Shown: in pieces, positions 52,975-63,518 of the stretch | How the letters are laid out: each line of letters begins with the position of its first letter | How positions within the stretch are numbered: the stretch's first letter is position 1 | Assembly (NCBI GenBank): GCA_028285685.1 | Contig: JANQOR010000035.1 | Span: forward strand, 174,577 to 238,576 | DNA from: Cyclobacteriaceae bacterium | GTDB taxonomy: Bacteria; Bacteroidota; Bacteroidia; Cytophagales; Cyclobacteriaceae | DNA: 64,000 bases | Direction of reading: 5' to 3' | Translations under genes and position numbers: made by a program | Notes under the pieces: generated by a model | Told to the model about the DNA's origin: nothing | Database searches by the model: none | The model's input: the letters and a program-made list of their open reading frames with translations, nothing else

Positions 52975-53685
52975 ATGATATTAACAATCGTAATACTTGT
53001 GGTCAGTACCTTAATCGGAGGGTTTAGCTTTCGCTTTTTTCCTGCGTTAAAAAAGGATCTTAGACTTCCCCTGATCTTTGCGGGATCTTATCTTTTTGCG
53101 ATAACGATCATTCATATAATTCCTGAGTTATTTTCACTCAGCGACAATCCGTCAAGGGTCGGGCTCTTTGTGCTGATCGGATTCTTTGTTCAGCAATTCC
53201 TGGAATACTTCTCTTCTGGTGTAGAGCATGGTCATTTTCATTCAGACAAAGCTGTTTCTGTTGCTGGAAGATTCTCGATTATCGTAGCATTGGTCGTCCA
53301 TTCGGTTCTTGAGGGGTCCTTACTGACACACGATTCCCCTTTTCATGAAAAACATGAATCATATTCACTACTCCTTGGAATTATTCTGCACAAGATGCCT
53401 GCAGCATTCGCTCTAATGGTAACGATGCACCAACTTGGAAAGCGAGCAATTTATCTGCTTATACTTTTCAGTTTCGCCTCACCTCTTGGTTTGCTCTTAG
53501 GAGACTTTTTCGTGTTGTCGGAAGCCGGCCTGCTGATGCTATTTGCCATTGTGTGTGGTAGCTTCCTACATATTTCAACCACCATCTTCGTGGAGGCGAG
53601 TCCTGAGCATCACTTTGGTCTAAACAAAATCCTTATTAGTTTACTGGGCGCAACGATGGCAATCCTTGTGGAATATCTTATCTAA
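52975..53685 (+). CDS. ZIP-family divalent metal transporter
   Basis: A 236-residue inner-membrane protein with seven to eight helices. The metal-binding helix pair has HSVLEGSLLTHD and LHKMPAAFALMV, the two adjacent metal-binding helices of ZIP proteins (usual HxxPEG...HxxPxG-like pattern), and a His-rich loop GVEHGHFHSD precedes them. It likely takes up zinc, iron or manganese. It lies between apbE and the DUF4212/symporter genes with a 9-nt gap to the latter. Confidence 0.85.
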   Translation: MILTIVILVVSTLIGGFSFRFFPALKKDLRLPLIFAGSYLFAITIIHIIPELFSLSDNPSRVGLFVLIGFFVQQFLEYFSSGVEHGHFHSDKAVSVAGRFSIIVALVVHSVLEGSLLTHDSPFHEKHESYSLLLGIILHKMPAAFALMVTMHQLGKRAIYLLILFSFASPLGLLLGDFFVLSEAGLLMLFAIVCGSFLHISTTIFVEASPEHHFGLNKILISLLGATMAILVEYLI

Positions 53686-53694
53686 GCCTTTAAA

Positions 53695-53949
53695 ATGGGA
53701 AGAGCAAAGTCGGATTATTGGAGAAAGAATGTCCGGATATTATTTATCCTGCTGTCAATCTGGTTTTTATCTTCATTCGGTGCTGCCATACTTTTTGCCG
53801 AAGAGCTCAACACCATCCGGCTTGGCGGATTTAAACTGGGATTTTGGTTTGCTCAACAAGGCTCTATTTACATCTTTATTGTTTTGATTTTTGTGTATGT
53901 AAAACTGATGAATCGATTAGATAAAGAACATGAGGTCGACGAGAAATAA
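53695..53949 (+). CDS. DUF4212 small subunit of a sodium:solute symporter
   Basis: An 84-residue protein with two transmembrane helices (ILFILLSIWFLSSFGAAILF and SIYIFIVLIFVYVKL). The opening YWRKNVRILFILLSIWFLSS is typical of DUF4212. This family pairs with a VC_2705-type symporter; here the symporter gene starts 3 nt after the stop. Confidence 0.93.
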   Translation: MGRAKSDYWRKNVRILFILLSIWFLSSFGAAILFAEELNTIRLGGFKLGFWFAQQGSIYIFIVLIFVYVKLMNRLDKEHEVDEK

Positions 53950-53952
53950 GGT

Positions 53953-55623
53953 ATGAGTTTAGAGATCTGGACATATAGTATCGTTGGTCTTTCGTTTCTT
54001 TTGTACATAGGAATTGCTGTCTGGTCGCGGGCTGGAACGACCAAGGAATTCTACGTGGCTGGTGGTGGCGTAAATCCAATTGTCAATGGAATGGCAACTG
54101 CCGCCGACTGGATGTCAGCTGCCTCTTTCCTTTCAATGGCAGGGTTGATTTCCTTTATGGGATATGGAGGAGCGCAGTACCTAATGGGCTGGACTGGGGG
54201 CTATGTTTTGCTCGCTTTATTGCTTGCTCCCTACCTTAGAAAATTTGGAAAGTTTACAGTTCCCGATTTTATAGGTGAACGCTACTACTCAAGAAATGCC
54301 AGACTTATTGCCTTAATATGTGCCATCTTCGTCTCATTCACCTACGTCGTAGGTCAGATGAAGGGTGTAGGAGTGGCATTCGCAAGGTTTCTAAATGTGC
54401 CATTTGACACAGGGGTTTTGATAGGCATCGGAATTGTGTTCTTCTATGCAGTCTTAGGTGGGATGAAGGGAATAACCTACACGCAGGTTGCTCAGTTCTG
54501 TGTACTGATTTTTGCTTTTACTGTACCAGCTATTTTTATTTCTATTCAAATGACTGGAAACCCAGTACCGCAAATTGGATTTGGTGGGACAGTAGATAGC
54601 GGAGCTTACCTCTTGGACAAACTTGATCAACTGTCTGTTGATTTGGGCTTTAATGAATACACTGCAACAAATTCTGATAATACTATCAATCTGTTTTTTA
54701 TAACTGCCGCCCTCATGCTCGGAACTGCAGGTCTTCCTCATGTTATCGTTCGATTCTTCACCGTACCCAGAGTTCGTGACGCTCGGCTTTCTGCAGGTTA
54801 TGCTCTTCTATTTATAGCGATTCTGTATACTACCGCACCGGCTGTAGCTGCTTTTGCAAGGACAAACTTGCTTACTACCGTAAAAGATGCTGAGTACAAC
54901 CTGGTTCCTGGATGGTTTAAAAACTGGGAAAATACAGGCCTGATCTCATTTGAAGATAAGAATGGAGATGGGAAGATCAAGTATGTCGCAGATCAATCAC
55001 AAAACGAGCTTACAATAGATAGAGATATCATTGTGCTTGCAAACCCGGAAATTGCGAACTTACCAGCATGGGTTATTGCATTGGTGGTAGCAGGTGGGTT
55101 AGCAGCGGCACTTTCCACGGCTGCAGGCTTATTGCTAGTCATCTCAACATCCATCTCACATGACCTTCTAAAAAAATATGTAGCACCCGACATAAACGAA
55201 AAAGGAGAATTACGGGCAGCAAGGATAGCAATTGCCATTGCAGTGGTAGCAGCAGGACTCGCAGGATTGAATCCGCCTGGATTTGTGGCTCAAGTTGTAG
55301 CGCTTGCTTTTGGTCTGGCTGCTTCATCATTTTTTCCTGCAATCATTCTGGGGATCTTTGATAAGAGGATGAACAGACAGGGAGCCATAACAGGAATGGT
55401 GATTGGAATCCTGTTTACTACTGTTTATATATTTTATTTCAAGCCTCAATTGGGTGGTCCCGGAACTCCCGAAGGATACTGGTTCGGGGTGGCTCCAGAG
55501 GGAATCGGAACTATGGGAGCCCTAATCAACTTTATAATCGCTCTGGTTGTTTCCAGGCTAACTCCAGCACCACCAATAGACGTTCAAGAATTAACTGAGA
55601 GCATTCGATATCCGAGAAGCTAA
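53953..55623 (+). CDS. Sodium:solute symporter (VC_2705 family), probable acetate/monocarboxylate uptake
   Basis: A 556-residue SSS-family transporter with about thirteen helices. WSRAGTTKEFYVAGGGVNPI, ATAADWMSAASFLSMAGLIS and LLVISTSISHDLLKKY are typical family blocks. An extramembrane loop near residue 334 contains DKNGDGKIKY, which has the D-x-N-x-D-G-x-I pattern of an EF-hand calcium loop. With DUF4212 upstream and acetyl-CoA synthetase 40 nt downstream, acetate or another short carboxylate is the likely substrate. Confidence 0.9.
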   Translation: MSLEIWTYSIVGLSFLLYIGIAVWSRAGTTKEFYVAGGGVNPIVNGMATAADWMSAASFLSMAGLISFMGYGGAQYLMGWTGGYVLLALLLAPYLRKFGKFTVPDFIGERYYSRNARLIALICAIFVSFTYVVGQMKGVGVAFARFLNVPFDTGVLIGIGIVFFYAVLGGMKGITYTQVAQFCVLIFAFTVPAIFISIQMTGNPVPQIGFGGTVDSGAYLLDKLDQLSVDLGFNEYTATNSDNTINLFFITAALMLGTAGLPHVIVRFFTVPRVRDARLSAGYALLFIAILYTTAPAVAAFARTNLLTTVKDAEYNLVPGWFKNWENTGLISFEDKNGDGKIKYVADQSQNELTIDRDIIVLANPEIANLPAWVIALVVAGGLAAALSTAAGLLLVISTSISHDLLKKYVAPDINEKGELRAARIAIAIAVVAAGLAGLNPPGFVAQVVALAFGLAASSFFPAIILGIFDKRMNRQGAITGMVIGILFTTVYIFYFKPQLGGPGTPEGYWFGVAPEGIGTMGALINFIIALVVSRLTPAPPIDVQELTESIRYPRS

Positions 55624-55663
55624 ACCAATTTTTCAGTAGATTAGTTTTTCAAATTGTGAAACT

Positions 55664-57544
55664 ATGAATCACAGGATCAATTCTCTTTCTGGGTATACAC
55701 GTGCCTATGACAGGAGTGTAGAGAACCCCGAATTGTTTTGGGCGGAAATCGCTGAGTCCTTTCTGTGGCATAAAAAATGGGATGATGTCCTGAAATGGGA
55801 CTTCAAGGGACCTGATATAAAATGGTTTTTGAATGGGAAGCTAAATATTACCGAAAATGCGCTTGATAGGCATCTGGATATACGTGGAGACCAAGTAGCA
55901 ATCTTGTGGGAACCTAATGATCCGAACGAGCAATATCTGGAGATAACCTACAAGGAGCTTCATGAGAAGGTCTGCCAATTTGCGAATACAATGAGGGCAA
56001 ATGGTGTGGGTAAGGGTGATCGGGTTATTATTTATATGCCAATGGTCCCAGAGGCAGCAGTTGCCATGCTGGCATGCGCACGAATCGGAGCGGTTCATTC
56101 AGTTGTTTTCGCCGGTTTCTCTGCAAATGCGTTGGCAGATCGGATTAATGATTGTGAGGCCAAAATGGTCTTGACTTCTGATGGAAATTTCAGAGGCCCC
56201 AAAACAATTGAAGTCAAAAGTGTGGTAGATGAAGCCCTGGAAAAATGCAGCTGCGTTGAAAAGGTAATTGTGTTTCAGCGAACAGGGTCTGAGGTTTCAA
56301 TGCAAGCAGGAAGGGATATTTGGTGGCATGAAGCGATTGAAGGTGTTTCTTACGAAAATGAACCTGAAATCATGGATTCTGAAGATCTACTATTCATACT
56401 TTATACTTCCGGATCGACCGGGAAACCGAAGGGAGTAGTTCACACTTGTGGTGGATACATGACTTACACCTACTATTCTTTCCTCAATGTTTTTCAATAT
56501 GATGAAGGGGATATTTATTGGTGTACGGCTGACGTAGGATGGATTACAGGGCATTCATACATTGTCTACGGTCCTCTATTGGCAGGAGCCACCACGATGA
56601 TGTTTGAAGGGGTGCCCACCTATCCAGATGCAGGGAGATTTTGGCATGCCTGTGATAAGCATCAGGTGAACCAGTTTTACACTGCACCAACTGCCATTAG
56701 GGCGTTAGAAGCGTATGGATTGGAGCCACTCGAGCCATACAGCCTAGACTCACTCAAGGTAATTGGGTCTGTTGGAGAACCAATCAATGAGGAAGCATGG
56801 CATTGGTATCATTCCAATGTCGGAAAGGGTAAATGTCCACTTGTTGACACGTGGTGGCAGACCGAAACAGGTGGTATGATGATTTCTGCTCTGGGAGGAA
56901 TTACGCCAGTTAAACCTGCACATGCCTCCCTACCCCTGCCTGGCATACAGCCGATTATTGTCGATGGAGAGGGGGTTGAACTAAAAGGTCCGAACGTCCA
57001 GGGTAATCTTTGCATTAAGTTCCCTTGGCCTTCGATATTGCGCACAACTTATGGTGATCATGAGAGGTGCAGACAAACGTATTTCAGCACATATGAAAAC
57101 CTTTATTTTACAGGAGACGGAGCTAAAAGAGATCATGATGGATATTTAAGAATCTTGGGAAGGGTTGATGACGTCATTAATGTGTCTGGCCATCGAATGG
57201 GGACAGCTGAGGTTGAAAATGCAATAGATGAGCACGTCAGTGTCATAGAGTCAGCAGTTGTAGGTTATCCGCACGACATAAAAGGTCAAGGAATTTATGC
57301 GTTTGTCATAGCGGAGAGGGAAGGAATAGAGGAAGAGATCAGAAAGACCGTGACAGAATTAATCGGTCCGATAGCGAAGCCTGATAAAATTCAGATCGTG
57401 AAAGGTCTACCAAAAACGAGATCAGGAAAAATTATGCGTCGGATCCTAAGGAAAATTGCCAGTGGTGATGTTTCGGATTTGGGAGATACTTCTACTTTGC
57501 TGAATCCGGAGATTGTCAAAGCTCTCAAGAACGGTAAGGTTTAA
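55664..57544 (+). CDS. acs: Acetyl-coenzyme A synthetase
   Basis: A 626-residue AMP-forming ligase activating acetate to acetyl-CoA. Features in order are RAYDRSVENPELFWAEIAES (N-terminal domain), the P-loop YTSGSTGKPKGV (about residues 246-257), WCTADVGWITGHSYIVYGPL, DTWWQTETGGMMIS and the C-terminal PKTRSGKIMRRILRKI, whose K is the catalytic, acetylation-controlled lysine. It follows the DUF4212/symporter pair, forming an acetate-scavenging unit. Confidence 0.96.
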   Translation: MNHRINSLSGYTRAYDRSVENPELFWAEIAESFLWHKKWDDVLKWDFKGPDIKWFLNGKLNITENALDRHLDIRGDQVAILWEPNDPNEQYLEITYKELHEKVCQFANTMRANGVGKGDRVIIYMPMVPEAAVAMLACARIGAVHSVVFAGFSANALADRINDCEAKMVLTSDGNFRGPKTIEVKSVVDEALEKCSCVEKVIVFQRTGSEVSMQAGRDIWWHEAIEGVSYENEPEIMDSEDLLFILYTSGSTGKPKGVVHTCGGYMTYTYYSFLNVFQYDEGDIYWCTADVGWITGHSYIVYGPLLAGATTMMFEGVPTYPDAGRFWHACDKHQVNQFYTAPTAIRALEAYGLEPLEPYSLDSLKVIGSVGEPINEEAWHWYHSNVGKGKCPLVDTWWQTETGGMMISALGGITPVKPAHASLPLPGIQPIIVDGEGVELKGPNVQGNLCIKFPWPSILRTTYGDHERCRQTYFSTYENLYFTGDGAKRDHDGYLRILGRVDDVINVSGHRMGTAEVENAIDEHVSVIESAVVGYPHDIKGQGIYAFVIAEREGIEEEIRKTVTELIGPIAKPDKIQIVKGLPKTRSGKIMRRILRKIASGDVSDLGDTSTLLNPEIVKALKNGKV

Positions 57545-57588
57545 TAGAGGTTCTCGACTCGACAAATCCCAGGGACTCAATTACGCCC

Positions 57589-59274
57589 TTAAACGTTCTT
57601 GAAGATCGCCGTAAATGTGGTTCCCTTGTCAATTTTGCTTTTTACTTTGATTTCTCCACCCAAGACCTCTATCATGTAGTTTGACATGAAAAGTCCCATT
57701 CCCTGTCCTTTACAGTTGTCGCTATGAAACTGAACACCAGCCTGGAAAATCTTCTTGCCATGCCTGTCTAAATCAATTCCTTTACCGTAATCCGTAATCT
57801 TCACAGCGACCTTTTGTGAATTGACCGAATAGTCAATCTTGATCTTTTTTGATTTTTTATCTGTTCCATGCTTGAGTGCATTAGATATAAGGTGCTGAAA
57901 TATTCCATCCAGATAGGTGGGAAAAGCTTTGATTCGCAATTTATTGGGAAGAGTATTGATCACCACAATTTCTTTCTCTTTGATGGATTGATTGTTTTGT
58001 TTCAATACTCGATTGATCGAAGATGTGATATTACACGTCTTTTTTTCGAGTAACTCATTCTTGTTATCAAGATTGAGCAGGTGGTTTATATTGTAAATGC
58101 TCTTGTTCAATTTGTCAATTGTGATATTCAGATAATTGAGGTATTCTTTATTTTCCGAGTCATCCTGAAGCAGATGGTTGATGGCAACTAAATTGGCGAC
58201 TGAGGTCCTAATGTTGTGAGATGTTATTTGTGAAAAGTCTTTGATACGCTTCTTTTGAATAATGCTTGTTTCTAGCAATTTGTGCAATTGCTTTTGATCG
58301 CTTGATCTGGACATAATGTTTACGGACATATTAGCGAAAAGCTGGATCATTGTAATCTCGCTATCGGTATATGATCTGATGGATTTGACAGAATCAAGAC
58401 TTATAAAACCTACGCAGTTGTTTTCGAGAAGCATGGGAACTGTCAATACGCTTTTAATTTTTTGAGCTTCTAACGCTTGCTTGGCTAGTCCTTTGTCCAG
58501 AAGTGAAACGTCCTTTATGAAGAAATTTTCTCCTTTGAAATGACAACGAACCATATCCATAATTGCGTCAAGTGGGGTTTTATGGGATTTATTCGTAGGC
58601 GAAATCCCTTTGTCACACCATTCGTATATCGTTGAGCATTCATTTTTGACAAGGTCGTAGTTGTGCATTTGTAAGCGGTCAACTTTTAGAAAGTTGCCCA
58701 GCTCTCCGAGTGTCATATTGATTCCTTCATCAATGGAATCTAGTGGCAGATTGAGGTATTTTGATGAGATGCTGATGAGCATCTTTTGCATGTCTGATTG
58801 ATATTTTAACTGCTCTTCTGCTTTTTTTGACTCTGAGATGTCCCGAATTGCTCCATCGAAGTAAGTTATTCCATCACTCCCAATTACCATGGTGGAACTG
58901 AAAGATGCAATAAATATGGTGCCATCCTTTCTTTTAAACTCTACCTCTTTATTAGTTACTGAGCCATGTTTGATAATTTCTTTGGCAAGTTTGTCTCGTT
59001 CATCTGAACTGCTGTAAAGATTTAAGGCATTCTCGTTTAAAATTTCATATTCATCCTCATAACCGAACATCTTAACAAAAGCATCATTTATGTATACGAG
59101 CCCTTTACCTCTGATGCTTCTGTATATTGCTTCGTTTATGTTTTGATTGATGCTCTGAAGAAGAAGTTCGTCTTCTGATTTGCTGGTATGAGCAACTTCA
59201 TTGGTGTCACGCATGGAAATATGAACGGATTCATCTTTTTGAAAGGGTATTACTCTTGCTGCTTTACTATTCAT
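57589..59274 (-). CDS. PAS-GAF sensor histidine kinase, orphan
   Basis: A 561-residue soluble kinase with no membrane helix. A PAS domain with PAC tail lies at about 30-155 (GLVYINDAFVKMFGYEDEYE), a GAF domain at about 165-320 (LGNFLKVDRLQMHNYD), then a HisKA-type dimerisation segment with the phospho-acceptor in SHNIRTSVANL (about residue 355) and the ATPase domain (ISNALKHGT, DYGKGID, GQGMGLFMSN). It would sense a cytoplasmic cue. No response regulator is adjacent. Confidence 0.9.
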   Translation of the reverse strand: MNSKAARVIPFQKDESVHISMRDTNEVAHTSKSEDELLLQSINQNINEAIYRSIRGKGLVYINDAFVKMFGYEDEYEILNENALNLYSSSDERDKLAKEIIKHGSVTNKEVEFKRKDGTIFIASFSSTMVIGSDGITYFDGAIRDISESKKAEEQLKYQSDMQKMLISISSKYLNLPLDSIDEGINMTLGELGNFLKVDRLQMHNYDLVKNECSTIYEWCDKGISPTNKSHKTPLDAIMDMVRCHFKGENFFIKDVSLLDKGLAKQALEAQKIKSVLTVPMLLENNCVGFISLDSVKSIRSYTDSEITMIQLFANMSVNIMSRSSDQKQLHKLLETSIIQKKRIKDFSQITSHNIRTSVANLVAINHLLQDDSENKEYLNYLNITIDKLNKSIYNINHLLNLDNKNELLEKKTCNITSSINRVLKQNNQSIKEKEIVVINTLPNKLRIKAFPTYLDGIFQHLISNALKHGTDKKSKKIKIDYSVNSQKVAVKITDYGKGIDLDRHGKKIFQAGVQFHSDNCKGQGMGLFMSNYMIEVLGGEIKVKSKIDKGTTFTAIFKNV

Positions 59275-59665
59275 GATTGTGGCATATCTGTTCGCTTTGA
59301 GAATACCAAAGAGTGAATCTCAATCTATTAGTGATACCATTTGGAATGATATTACTTGATTGAATTTGTGGTTAGTAGTGGCTGCTTATATTGAAGGAGG
59401 GATTTTGATCGGCACTCGATTCACAAAGAATGAAACGTGATCAATTGACTCGTCCAATTCTGAAGGTTATCTTGAGTCGTACAGTGTGTCGTTATCCATT
59501 TTAATTTCAGGTTGACGTTAGTTATTCAATTATAAAGATATTAGCCCGACTATCCGGTTCCTAGAAAACCATGTATACATCAAGTATACATGGTCTCGGT
59601 TTTAGTTAACAAATTCTCTTTTGAATGTTCGTCAGACTGACAGTAAATTGTCTCTGCTGAAATAT
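59275..59665. other. Gap between the nrdA end and the kinase start
   Basis: No gene or RNA motif is seen. It should hold the kinase promoter. The only structural element is the perfect inverted repeat at 59568-59594. Confidence 0.5.
59568..59594 (-). terminator. Perfect 11-bp hairpin after nrdA
   Basis: ACCATGTATAC (59568-59578) and GTATACATGGT (59584-59594) pair around a 5-nt loop. On the minus strand the hairpin is followed by TTTTC, so it may be a weak terminator about 70 nt past the nrdA stop. It may also be a protein-binding palindrome. Confidence 0.45.
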
Positions 59666-62068
59666 TTATGATCCACACATTTCACAGCCTTCAGGATCGT
59701 CTAGCGAACACTGCATAGCTGCTTGCTGATCAACTTGTTCTTGGGTGATGGTGGCTTGCTGTTCCTGGGTCGCCACTATCGCTTCCTTTGGCTGTTCCTT
59801 TTTTTCCTTTTCGACTGTGAATTTGATTGCATCTGTAGCCGCCTTCGTTCTCAGGTAATACATTCCCGTTTTCAGCCCCTTCTTCCAGGCGTAAAAATGC
59901 ATGGAGGTCATTTTTCCAAAATTCGCGTCTTGCAAATGGATGTTTAGGCTTTGACTCTGACAAATGTACGCTCCTCGATCAGCTGACATATCTATGATGG
60001 CCTTTTGTGATATCTCCCAGACAGTCTTATATCGTTCTTTAATGTCTTCAGGAATTTCAGGAATGTTTTGAATTGAACCATTTTCTGCTTTGATCTTATT
60101 CATCATTTTATCATCCCAAAGATTCAAAGCGATAAGTTCGCTCATTAAATGTTTGTTTGCTACAATGAATTCTCCTGAAAGAACTCTTCTCACATATAGG
60201 TTAGAAGTGTAGGGCTCAAAACATTCGTTGTTTCCAAGGATCTGAGAAGTAGACGCGGTTGGCATTGGGGCAAGCAGGAGAGAATTTCTAACTCCATGCC
60301 TTCTAACCTTCTGCTTCAATTCATACCAATTCCACCTTCCGGAATCGGGTTCAACACCCCACATATCAAATTGGAAAATACCTTTTGAGACCGGAGATCC
60401 CTTGTAAGTCTCGTAGGTGCCTTGCTCTTCGGCCAGTTCCATTGAAGTCTCCATTGCGGCAAAATAGATGGTCTCGAAAATTTCTCTATTCAGTTTTCTT
60501 GCCTCCTCTGATTCAAATGACATTTTCAGTTGTAGAAACGTATCAGCTAAACCTTGAACACCAATACCGATAGGTCGATGTCTCAAGTTGGAGGTACGAG
60601 CTTCTTCAACTGGGTAGTAGTTGATATCAATGACCTTGTTCAAATTTTTGGTAACGACCTTCGTGATCTCGTAAAGTTTTTGATGATCAAATTTCCCATC
60701 AACAACAAACATCGAAAGTGCGATTGATGCAAGATTACAAACTGCTACCTCATCTTTCGAGGTATACTCCATGATCTCTGTGCAAAGGTTGCTTGACCGT
60801 ATCGTACCAAGGTTCTTTTGATTCGACTTTTTGTTGGCGGCATCCTTATAGAGCATGTACGGAGTGCCGGTTTCTATTTGCGCCTCCAAGATTTCGAACC
60901 ACAGGTCTTGTGCCTTTACGGTCTTTCTTGCTTTCCCATCCTTCTCATACTTTTCATAAAGTGCTTCGAACTCTTCTCCATACTTATCATAGAGGTCTTT
61001 GCAAACATTAGGATCAAACAATGACCAATCACCATTTTCTTCCACTCTTTTCATGAAAAGATCCGGAATCCATAACGCATAGAAAAGATCACGTGCCCTT
61101 AACTCCTCTTTACCATGATTCTTTTTCAAGTCAAGAAACTCAAAAATGTCGGCATGCCATGGCTCAAGGTAGATGGCGAAACTTCCCTTTCTCTTACCGC
61201 CACCCTGATCAACATATCGTGCGGTCATATCAAAATTCCGCAGCATAGGCACAATCCCATTGGAAGTGCCATTAGTACCCTTGATGTAAGAACCAGTTGC
61301 TCTTACATTGTGAATGCTTAAACCAATTCCCCCAGCTGACTGAGAAATTTTAGCGCATTGTTTTAAGGTATCGTAAATGCCATCTATACTGTCGTCCTTC
61401 ATGGAAAGAAGGAAGCAAGAAGAAAGTTGTGGCTTTGGAGTGCCGGCATTAAATAGAGTTGGTGTTGCATGAGTAAACCACTTCTCCGACATTAGATTAT
61501 ACGTCTCAACTGCAGCGTCAATATCTTCTCCATGGATACCAACAGCTACCCGCATCAACATATGTTGAGGGCGTTCCACGATCTTTCCATCCAGTTTCAT
61601 TAGATACGAACGCTCTAAAGTCTTGTATCCAAAAAAATCATAGTTGTAATCCCTGTCGTAGTTTATTGCATCGTCGAGCTTTTTGGCATTGGCTCTGATG
61701 ATTCCGTATGTCTCGGTAGACAATAGCGCAGCATTCTCACCAGTTTTTGGGTTTATGTATTCGTACATCCGCTTCATTGTAGTAGAGAACGAGGTCTCTG
61801 TAACTTTATGAAGATTGGATATTGCAATTCTTGCGGCAAGTTTTGCAAAATCCGGATGTCTGGTGGTCATTGTTGCAGCAGTCTCTGCAGCGAGATTGTC
61901 AAGTTCTATTGTTGAAACACCATCGTACAATCCATCAATGACTTTTTTAGCGATCTCCACGGGCTCCACAAAATCCGGATTAAGTCCATAGCAGAGTTTT
62001 TCTATTCTAGCGGTGATTTTATCAAACTTTACTGATTCTCTTCTTCCGTCTCTTTTAACTACTAACAT
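59666..62068 (-). CDS. nrdA: Ribonucleoside-diphosphate reductase class Ia, alpha subunit
   Basis: An 800-residue catalytic subunit. An ATP-cone at about 1-90 ([20 protein letters not shown]) indicates allosteric activity control. [15 protein letters not shown] holds the first redox Cys, [13 protein letters not shown] and [14 protein letters not shown] the region of the radical Cys with neighbouring N, and [20 protein letters not shown] the second redox partner. The C-terminal CEMCGS is the thioredoxin-accessible pair. The gene follows nrdB by 50 nt; the order is the reverse of the enteric nrdAB. Confidence 0.97.
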   Translation of the reverse strand: MLVVKRDGRRESVKFDKITARIEKLCYGLNPDFVEPVEIAKKVIDGLYDGVSTIELDNLAAETAATMTTRHPDFAKLAARIAISNLHKVTETSFSTTMKRMYEYINPKTGENAALLSTETYGIIRANAKKLDDAINYDRDYNYDFFGYKTLERSYLMKLDGKIVERPQHMLMRVAVGIHGEDIDAAVETYNLMSEKWFTHATPTLFNAGTPKPQLSSCFLLSMKDDSIDGIYDTLKQCAKISQSAGGIGLSIHNVRATGSYIKGTNGTSNGIVPMLRNFDMTARYVDQGGGKRKGSFAIYLEPWHADIFEFLDLKKNHGKEELRARDLFYALWIPDLFMKRVEENGDWSLFDPNVCKDLYDKYGEEFEALYEKYEKDGKARKTVKAQDLWFEILEAQIETGTPYMLYKDAANKKSNQKNLGTIRSSNLCTEIMEYTSKDEVAVCNLASIALSMFVVDGKFDHQKLYEITKVVTKNLNKVIDINYYPVEEARTSNLRHRPIGIGVQGLADTFLQLKMSFESEEARKLNREIFETIYFAAMETSMELAEEQGTYETYKGSPVSKGIFQFDMWGVEPDSGRWNWYELKQKVRRHGVRNSLLLAPMPTASTSQILGNNECFEPYTSNLYVRRVLSGEFIVANKHLMSELIALNLWDDKMMNKIKAENGSIQNIPEIPEDIKERYKTVWEISQKAIIDMSADRGAYICQSQSLNIHLQDANFGKMTSMHFYAWKKGLKTGMYYLRTKAATDAIKFTVEKEKKEQPKEAIVATQEQQATITQEQVDQQAAMQCSLDDPEGCEMCGS

Positions 62069-62118
62069 AGGTTGTGTATGATTTTTGGGTGATAGGTATT
62101 AGTCGGTATTAATAATTT

Positions 62119-63114
62119 TTAAAAATCTTCGTCGAGTGAAAATTTAGCAGCTTCACCTTCGCCTTCCTTTAGCACTCCAGCCTTTTGATATTCGCCAACT
62201 CTCTTTTCAAAGAAATTGGTTTTTCCCTGAAGGGAAATCATCTCCATAAAATCAAATGGATTAGTGGAATTGTAAATTTTAGGACAGCCAAGCTCAGCTA
62301 GAAGTCTGTCGGCGACGAATTCAATGTACTGACACATTAGGTCAGCATTCATGCCTATCAGTTTCACTGGCAAGGCATCTGTTACAAATTCTTTCTCTAT
62401 CGAAACTGCGTCAGCAATAATTTCCTGAACGGTCTCCACAGGCATTTTATTTTGCAGGTGGTTATTATATAGGAGGCATGCGAAATCACAGTGAAGCCCT
62501 TCATCCCTTGAAATCAATTCATTTGAAAAGCTCAATCCAGGCATGAGCCCTCTCTTTTTCAACCAGAAAATGGAACAGAAACTACCGGAGAAGAAAATGC
62601 CTTCGACCGCAGCGAATGCAATAAGCCTTTCTGCAAATGATCCTTCATCTATCCATCTCAGCGCCCAGTCCGCTTTTTTCTTCACACAATCCATTGTTTC
62701 AATGGCATGAAAAAGATAATCCTTCTCTTTCGGATCTTTTACATAGGTATCAATCAACAAAGAATAGGTTTCAGAGTGGATGTTTTCCATGGCAATTTGA
62801 AAGCCATAGAAAAATTTAGCTTCGGTATATTGGACTTCTGAGACAAAGTTCTCAGCTAGGTTTTCGTTTACAATGCCATCGCTTGCTGCAAAAAAAGCTA
62901 GTACATGTTTGATGAAATGTTTTTCATCATCATTCATAGTTTGAGACCAATCTTTCAGGTCTTGGCTAAGATCGATTTCTTCTGCTGTCCAAAAACTTGC
63001 TTCTGCTTTTTTGTAGAATTGCCAGATGTCATCGTGTTGAATTGGGAATATTACGAACCGGTCTTTGTTTTCTTTTAATATAGGCTCGTCTAATTGTACT
63101 TGTGGTTCGCTCAT
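62119..63114 (-). CDS. nrdB: Ribonucleoside-diphosphate reductase class Ia, beta subunit
   Basis: A 331-residue diiron radical subunit. [14 protein letters not shown] holds the first Asp/Glu ligand, and [12 protein letters not shown] contains a Glu, a His and the radical Tyr with the spacing of class Ia proteins. The second carboxylate and His come from [13 protein letters not shown]. The Tyr indicates the classical tyrosyl-radical type rather than class Ic. It is the first gene of a two-gene leftward operon. Confidence 0.96.
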   Translation of the reverse strand: MSEPQVQLDEPILKENKDRFVIFPIQHDDIWQFYKKAEASFWTAEEIDLSQDLKDWSQTMNDDEKHFIKHVLAFFAASDGIVNENLAENFVSEVQYTEAKFFYGFQIAMENIHSETYSLLIDTYVKDPKEKDYLFHAIETMDCVKKKADWALRWIDEGSFAERLIAFAAVEGIFFSGSFCSIFWLKKRGLMPGLSFSNELISRDEGLHCDFACLLYNNHLQNKMPVETVQEIIADAVSIEKEFVTDALPVKLIGMNADLMCQYIEFVADRLLAELGCPKIYNSTNPFDFMEMISLQGKTNFFEKRVGEYQKAGVLKEGEGEAAKFSLDEDF

Positions 63115-63518
63115 CTAGCTAAAGTTTTTTCTTTTTAAAAACAAAAAAATACCCCTCCACCACACTTTTCGTGCGATTTTTAAAACTTTACCGTTAAGGG
63201 ATACAGCCCTTGAAAAGTGGTTTAATTTTTCTGGCCGCTTGTCTACAAATCTGTTTAAAATGAGCCGGAATTCCAAGTGGTTATTACGGGTCAGAGGCTT
63301 GTATTATCAAGTGCTAAATTCAATCCATAAACAGTTGGAATTAAATGATTTAGGAAGGTTATTTGTAATAAAAACTTGTATGAATTTGGCTTGATTTGGG
63401 GGTAAAAAAAAGATAAAAAAAATGTAAATTTTTTTTTATCGCTTATTTCACTAAAGTGGTGTTTGAATATTAGCTAGTAAAGCATATCTTTGCAATCCTT
63501 TTTTCAAAAGAAGATAAA
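63115..63518. other. Divergent nrdB/rplU intergenic region with predicted leader structure
   Basis: No coding frame of interest is present. On the nrdB side a nested structure lies at 63160-63220: outer arms CCACACTTTTC (63160-63170) and GAAAAGTGG (63212-63220), with one bulge, enclose an inner hairpin AAGGG/CCCTT (63196-63211). A T7 run follows on the minus strand. No NrdR box is clear. The rplU promoter lies at 63462-63492. Confidence 0.45.
63462..63492 (+). promoter_or_regulatory. rplU-rpmA promoter
   Basis: TTTG (63462-63465) and TATCTTTG (63485-63492) are separated by 19 nt, a full match to the Bacteroidota -33/-7 promoter. The ATG of rplU is 26 nt beyond. Confidence 0.8.
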
